From Aphelenchoides besseyi (taxonomy: Eukaryota; Nematoda; Chromadorea; Rhabditida; Aphelenchoididae), in assembly GCA_024699855.1 (NCBI GenBank), contig JAMPIQ010000001.1:2046001-2110000 (forward strand): DNA of 64,000 nt, in the 5' to 3' direction. This document shows positions 58,520 to 64,000 of this stretch, in pieces (the stretch's first letter is position 1; every line of letters begins with the position of its first letter). Position numbers and translations under genes: made by a program. Below the pieces are notes generated by a model. That model ran no database searches. It saw nothing but the letters and a program-made list of their open reading frames with translations, and was not told where the DNA came from.

Positions 58520-60715
58520 CACGGAACGCACGCACAAAACGACAATCGTTGGGGGTTCTGACGACAATCACGAAAAACGCGTGCTCTCCCACTGCCCGCC
58601 GTTTTTGAGGCCGCTGGCGAGCAATCAGCCCAAAGGCCGACGGAGTGAAAAATGTCGAGAGTCCCCAGCGAAAGCATCACGTTCTTCTCTTGCAACTGTT
58701 TGAGCCCCACAAAACTGCGCACTCACGTTTGCATCAACTAACCAGAAGCGGTCCCCGTCAACTTAAAAGGTGTCGAGCGGCGGGAAACCAATTTGCGTTT
58801 GGTCCCCTCGTTTCAATGTTTATCATTGTAGTTGACCTCCAATGCACGTTTCCGTTTAATCATTTCGTAAATCCCGATTAATCGAATAGTTTCTCTGCTC
58901 ACTAGTTACTTTTCTTTTCCACTACAATTCAAAATGAGTTATATTAATGAACTGTTCATTTGACAACGTTCTTACTGTAACTCCAAAATGGAGCTCTTTA
59001 ATACCAAAATGCTCTTAGCGGTGGGTTTTCAATCCACTTCAATCGGAATTTGTTTGTGACCACTTCTTCATCGTTTATCAACGTTTGTTGCCGTTCGTTT
59101 GCGAAATTTCCGCTTCAAGTGATAAGTCGCGAAACACATCGAAGCGAATTTTGGACGGTCGGTTATGTGAGGGCGTCGCATTTGCATTTTCTCTTCGTGG
59201 ACGTCCGTTCTTTTCGCTTGTGCCGTTTTTGTGTTTCCCGTTCGTCTTTTGCCGCCCAAAAACTTTTTTCCATGGGGGCCCTTCAATGGCACAGTGAGAG
59301 ACGTGGTTGATGAGAGCGGATTGGTCGAGTTGACATCCGAATGGTTGACGTCACACGCAAAAACTCTCATTTCTACTTCTCTCTTTTGCCCTTCGGCCAC
59401 ACGCTTGGCACTTACGTTCTTCATTTTTTCTGTCCCCCCTCCGAACTCTTGTAAGCCTATTTCGAGCGAACGTGGACCAAATTTAGTTGGAAAAGAAGAA
59501 TTCAAAAGCACAACTGATGGTCTGTTTCGAGATGTCAAGACACGTCGACCGTTGAAACGCGCAGTCAAAGTTTGTGTTAAAAAGTTTACGCAGCCACAAC
59601 ACAATCATGTGTGCGTGAAGGGGTCAACTTCTATTTTTGGCAACAAGACTTATTTTTGGTGGGCGGGTAGAAACGGAAATTGAAGGCGAAAACATTGTGT
59701 TGCCAACGTACGTTTTTGCGAATGGTCGTGTTGGTATCAAAGCGCGTCACTACTCCATTTTTTTCGCACTCGGACACTTGAATGCACAAATTTGTTTATA
59801 AACTTCTCATCACGCCGATCAAAGATTCCCGCTCAACAACAATTAACCGCATTCCACGAAAAACGCCGACGCATATCTAAAAGCGTCTACGTAACGGTTT
59901 TGATCACAAACATTCTTTGGCCAGTGGTTTTTTTGACGCCCACCGTTAAGCGCCCAGACGGGAATCGAACGGTTTCGAAATCTTGAGTATTCCAATTGAA
60001 CGGAAGTCGGGAAGAAGAGAAAGAACACCGCGATTACGTCCCATTGTATATGGTGGCCAATCGCAGTGTCCTTCAACTGCCTATCGATTGTTTATCGTCA
60101 CGTGATTCCCATCGTTCGCTGCGGTTTTCACATTCGTTCCTCGTCGATCAATCAAAAATTTGCGCTTTTTGTCAACGCGGTCCGTCTAATCGATAGGAAG
60201 ACCGGGCGAGAGTATTCACTTCTTCTTGAAGCCTACGTGCTTTGCTTTCGGTTTTTGTGTGCCGCACAATCAGAAATGTCACATTTTGGTCTCTTTCTAC
60301 ACCACATACAAAGGTCAGTAGTGATTCTGCGGCTGTTTTCCACCAAAAAAGGTGGCAATTTTCGTCTAATGACGTCCACAACATCAAATTATAAGGTGAT
60401 GGCGTAAGTTTTGTTTAAAGAACTGCACGCAAAAAGGTACGTTTTTCGCAAACTTCGGTCACTCGCCTGTTGATGACCAGTACGGCCACAAAAATTGACT
60501 GCGTGTCTCTTCTTCGGACTTTCTCGCACAACAAAAAACTCCACAGCAATGAGGCAAAAGAACGCCCGAAGGCCGACGAAGCGACCGAGCAAACGCGCTG
60601 TACGATGAAATTTCGCTCGTCATTTTTCGCGTTTTCGTGATTCTCTTGTCCGTTTCTTTTTCGCAACCGCGTCCTTTTTCTTGTTGTCCTCAATATTCCA
60701 ATTTCACGCTTTCAG
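58520..60715. other. Probable intronic or intergenic sequence with open frames on both strands
   Basis: Long open frames occur on opposite strands over the same bases (59231-59683 plus, 59068-59604 minus), but neither carries domains, consistent splice sites or a coherent amino-acid pattern. I do not call a gene here. Confidence 0.3.
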
Positions 60716-61120
60716 CCATCGTGCTCTCGTCCTTCGTTCATAGCCCGTCGATTCAACAGCTTCGATCGTCTTCGCGGTGCGCTCCTCGTTGGCGCATTCC
60801 TTCGCTTCGACATTGCTGCATCGGCATCACACAGCGCGGTCCTTCCGCCCAACAGTTCAACCACGTGGCCATCCGGTCCCGATTTCTCGCGCCCAAGTGC
60901 CGGCGATCAATTCGCTTCGACGGCCGTCGGATCGTCTCAACTTCATCAATTGACTTCGCTTTCCGAACAACAACAGTTCGGTTACGCTCATCAGCCACAG
61001 ACCACCGTTAATCGTCCGGTCAATCTGCCGTTACCGAACGCCGCAAATCGTAGTAGGCGAATGGGTCGTAAAAAGGTCGGACATCAGAAGCCTTCAACTT
61101 CTTCACAATCGCTGTTTTAG
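60716..61120 (+). CDS. Candidate last exon of an unidentified low-complexity protein
   Basis: A good acceptor (CGCTTTCAG) precedes a 135-codon frame ending at TAG 61118-61120. The second half is protein-like and polar (GSSQLHQLTSLSEQQQFGYA, PQTTVNRPVNLPLPNAANRS) and ends in a basic tail (RRMGRKKVGHQKPSTSSQSL). It may bind nucleic acid or be a disordered regulator. A rival frame is open over part of it, so the call is weak. Confidence 0.35.
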   Translation, partial: PSCSRPSFIARRFNSFDRLRGALLVGAFLRFDIAASASHSAVLPPNSSTTWPSGPDFSRPSAGDQFASTAVGSSQLHQLTSLSEQQQFGYAHQPQTTVNRPVNLPLPNAANRSRRMGRKKVGHQKPSTSSQSLF

Positions 61121-61124
61121 ATTC

Positions 61125-61990
61125 AGATAACGCGTATAGAGGACGATCGCAATCGACAGTTAAGTTTTATCATTGGTGCAACTAAAATAACAATTAAAAT
61201 CTTAAATTACTTTACGCCCTCAAATCCACATGCGTTGCAACAATTGACAAGGGAAGGTACTTTGTTTACTACCTCTGATCCACGCAAATTATATACCAAA
61301 ATACTCGCCTTTTTACGCCGAATCTAATGGTGTAAAATTTATCTGCTGAGCGCCACTTTGAGCCAAGTTACGAGCCATGCAAGTTCCACTTAAAATGCGT
61401 AGATTTGTGGACGTTCTTGGACGCATTTTGGACGACGTCGCGACGCAATGAAAATTTCGACCAAAAATTACGGCCAAAAAATCAACCAAAAAATCGAACT
61501 TAAGACCTTCGAAGGATCACTTCGAACTTTTCTGTCGAGTTTGAGTGCGTTCTTTTCTCGTGTCTTGTTTCATTTCTATTAATCGACAGAAAGCATTACT
61601 CTTGAACATCTCAATGGTGGAAGCTCATTCTGATTTCTTAAACCATTTAAAATGCATACTAACAAATGTTATTGAAAGTTCTTTTATGAAAATATTTTGA
61701 CAATCATTTCGTGTTTATTTTAATCACCGAACCATAATCATTCAAGCTCGTAAATTTGCTGAAAACAAAACGAATATGTTGTTTGATAATGTCTCTTTAT
61801 TTGTGACAAATGTAAAGTTAGTTCAGAAAAAAAAGTTCAAGAAAAAAGTACCAGTTTCTGAAAATGACGAGAAAAAACGCTTAATGATTGAGATCGGGTC
61901 GAGAATTATGATGAGAAGCATTTGACGATTACGCTAACCGGTTAGCATATTGAATCACAAGTCTTCGAGTTTTTGTCGCTTTACCGTAAC
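61125..61990. other. Intergenic stretch
   Basis: About 870 bases between the plus-strand candidate exon and the end of the zinc-finger gene. No gene, RNA or repeat was recognised. Confidence 0.3.
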
Positions 61991-61996
61991 CGGTTC

Positions 61997-64000
61997 TTAA
62001 CAAACTCGAAATAAAAAATTCAAAAACATAAAAACCCCACCGGAAACTGCGGTCGTTGATGGTCGTTTTGCGGATTTGCTGGAACTATTCGAACTGTCAT
62101 GGTCTGTCAACGTCGAACTTTGGCGGAAAGCAGGCTTTTTCTTTGTTCGTCGCGTATCTGCTTTCTTGACACCATGTTTCTTTTCTGCACATGGCTTCGA
62201 ATTTTTCGTCAGACTGAGATTACAATTCATCTCGTAAAGTTTCATCTCCGAAGGTGCGATTTTAATCACGTCCTTTTTGTTTACGACAAACGGTTGAACA
62301 TCGCTGAAAAGGCAACGCACCATCAACTCAAAATAAAGGCCATAAAACTTACTACAAAGACTGCAAATGGTTGTAAACTGCAAGTAATTTTGGAATAGCC
62401 GGTTCATCAGAGCGAAGTAACTTGTTTGATAGCTCGTACTCAAATTTCAGGTCACCTCTATAACTAAACCACACCCCAATAAAATACTTCCCGTCACAAT
62501 GAGATCGCGAAAAAAAGCTCTGACCAAAAATTTTTCCAGATTCCAAATTTCAAATAAAATTCTGATCATACTTTCGGAACACGTCATAATCTAAATTAAA
62601 CGTTTAGAGATTTTTATCAAAAATCACTAACGAGAGAACTTTGAACGATCGTCTAGATCGAATTTTTCGTTGACGAGGTCTTTAATCAGACTACAGTGCA
62701 CGACTTTGTATTTTTTAGTGACTGTCCAGTACAGTTGTGGTCGAATCGACATTTGGCCAATAAAAAACGTTTCAATTTCCGCAGTCCAAGTCACTTGTGG
62801 CTCCACGTCTCGATCGTCAGACGGTATTGACTTGTTTTTACGATCAAGCATTGGAAGCGGCCCCGGCGAAACATCACTAAACACAAATATCAAGTTAATT
62901 TTCAAGAACGAAAAACATACAAGTGCGGTTGCATTTCTGGGTGCAAGGCAAGTAACTTTGGTAGATGAATGTTATCCGAATTACGTGGCAATTTATGTAA
63001 CAAATGGATTTAAAAATGGTTTCGTTTACTCTTAATTGAGGCTTCTAAAACATTGTAAAGTTTCAAAAACGTAAGTTTACTTACGGTCAAACGGCCGATG
63101 AGGTCCCCAATCGAATCTTTTTGCAAGTCTATCGCGAATTGGACGATTCACCGACGCTGGCACTTTAGTCACACTACCCGTGGCAAAGACATCATGACGA
63201 TTGAAACACTCATCAAGAAGCGCGCTTTCTTCGTCTTCAAACCAAAAGAATACTTTTTTTCGGATTTTCTTTGTTGGTTTCTCGTCTTCAGACTGATTCG
63301 AATCAGCAGCACAATTCGACAAATCGACGGACTCAACATCACCAACCGGCGCTTCACCAGAGGTTGTTTTTTTCGTGACACCTAAAGTTACAACAAATAA
63401 AAAATGTTAAAGATACAATTTACCTTTAGGCATATAATCAGCATAGAAATCAAGTAGCTTTTCTTCGTCCCATTTGTGTTGCCTCATAAGATGCTCTTTC
63501 AATTTAAAAAACACGCGAAATTTGGCGGTGCAGTTATCTCCGCAGCATCTCAATTCCTTCAAAATCGGTTCGCCATTGAAAGTGTGACTCGAATACGTCT
63601 CATTAAATCTTGCTGCCGACCATTTGTGACTCGAAGATGTAAGATGAAGTCCAAGGTCGTAAAGACTAGCAAATGCCATTCGACATTTTGACTCTGGACA
63701 AATTGTAGTAAATCTTTGATCGCTAACAGATAGCCAACTGCAGCCCCGGTCTGGTTTCGATGGCACAACATATTCACGGCGTTTCAGAGCATCGTCCAAC
63801 CGCTTGAGATAGTTAAGAATATTCGAATCAACGTTGACGTGATCAATCACTTCCTGCGAAATAAAACCATGGCCTGGTAAATTGATATGGCGGAAGATTC
63901 CGGTGTAATCTCGGTTTGTACTACCAACTCGTCGCAGTCGCTCTCCGATGAACTCATTAGCAAGACACATCAATTCAGGACTGAACCCTTCAGCACAATC
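61997..64000 (-). CDS. C2H2 zinc-finger protein, 5' end beyond right edge
   Basis: The frame is open to the window edge and reads ANEFIGERLRRVGSTNRDYT. Two C2H2 fingers follow: ICPESKCRMAFASLYDLGLH (C-x4-C-x12-H-x5-H) and CCGDNCTAKFRVFFKLKEHL (C-x4-C-x12-H-x4-H). A splice at about 63424/63382 leads to an acidic/basic segment (DSNQSEDEKPTKKIRKK) and RFDWGPHRPFD. Later exons carry NIHLPKLLALHPEMQPHL, VTWTAEIETFFIGQMSIRPQ and a Ser/Lys-rich end (SSTLTDHDSSNSSSKSAKRP), with a stop near 61997. It is probably a nuclear DNA- or RNA-binding protein. The long-spaced fingers do not identify a named family. Exon borders below 63000 are tentative. Confidence 0.6.

Noticed and set aside
59068..59683. Open frames of 178 (-) and 150 (+) codons over the same bases
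   Set aside because: No domain, splice logic or amino-acid pattern supports either. Mutually overlapping frames of this kind are expected by chance in moderately GC-rich sequence.
1..64000. CRISPR array, bacterial operon or phage features
   Set aside because: No regularly spaced direct repeats were seen. Spliced metazoan genes show this is eukaryotic nuclear DNA.

Overview
This is a piece of a eukaryotic nuclear genome, from an invertebrate animal. Coding is broken into short exons by very small introns, mostly about 37-60 nt, with GT(A/T)AG donors and (T)TTCAG-like acceptors. The recognisable genes are metazoan families: BLTP1/tweek, a Cys-loop ligand-gated channel, PDE1, EVA-1 with SUEL lectin domains, SCAF4/8, SELENOI-type ethanolaminephosphotransferase, hnRNP K and CAF-1 p150. 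The channel, the EVA-1 gene and the compact introns fit a nematode best. That placement is an inference and I cannot name a species. Gene models below were built by eye from frame, splice sites and remembered family motifs, so outer limits are better than internal exon borders.

Layout. (1) 1-17.5 kb is a fairly dense block: the 5' part of BLTP1 (-), a Cys-loop channel (-), a leucine-rich-repeat membrane protein (+), PDE1 (-), then less certain genes, including a membrane protein at 16.2-17.5 kb (-). (2) 17.9-39 kb is an island of repeats and broken genes. It holds a foldback element with tRNA-like Pol III promoters, a second inverted repeat, a VRK-type kinase pseudogene, a frame-broken AP-2 gene split by a nearly perfect 1,516-bp Tc1 element, a mariner remnant, a LINE endonuclease fragment, a Helitron helicase remnant and several unidentified genes with in-frame stops. 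(3) 39.9-57 kb returns to intact conserved genes: SCAF4/8 (+), a small basic protein (-), EVA-1 (-), SELENOI/EPT1 (-), an unidentified membrane protein (-), hnRNP K (-), an RGS7/9-binding-protein-like gene (-) and CAF-1 p150 (-). (4) 57-64 kb holds a weakly supported plus-strand gene and, at the right edge, a C2H2 zinc-finger gene (-).

The genes do not form one pathway. Functional themes are RNA processing (SCAF4/8, hnRNP K), membrane lipid supply and transport (EPT1, BLTP1), neuronal or surface signalling (Cys-loop channel, PDE1, EVA-1, LRR protein, R7BP-like protein) and chromatin assembly (CAF-1). The most unusual features are the foldback element with two convergent Pol III-type promoters, the Tc1 insertion inside an AP-2 reading frame, and a Cys-loop receptor that appears to lack the first cysteine of its signature loop.
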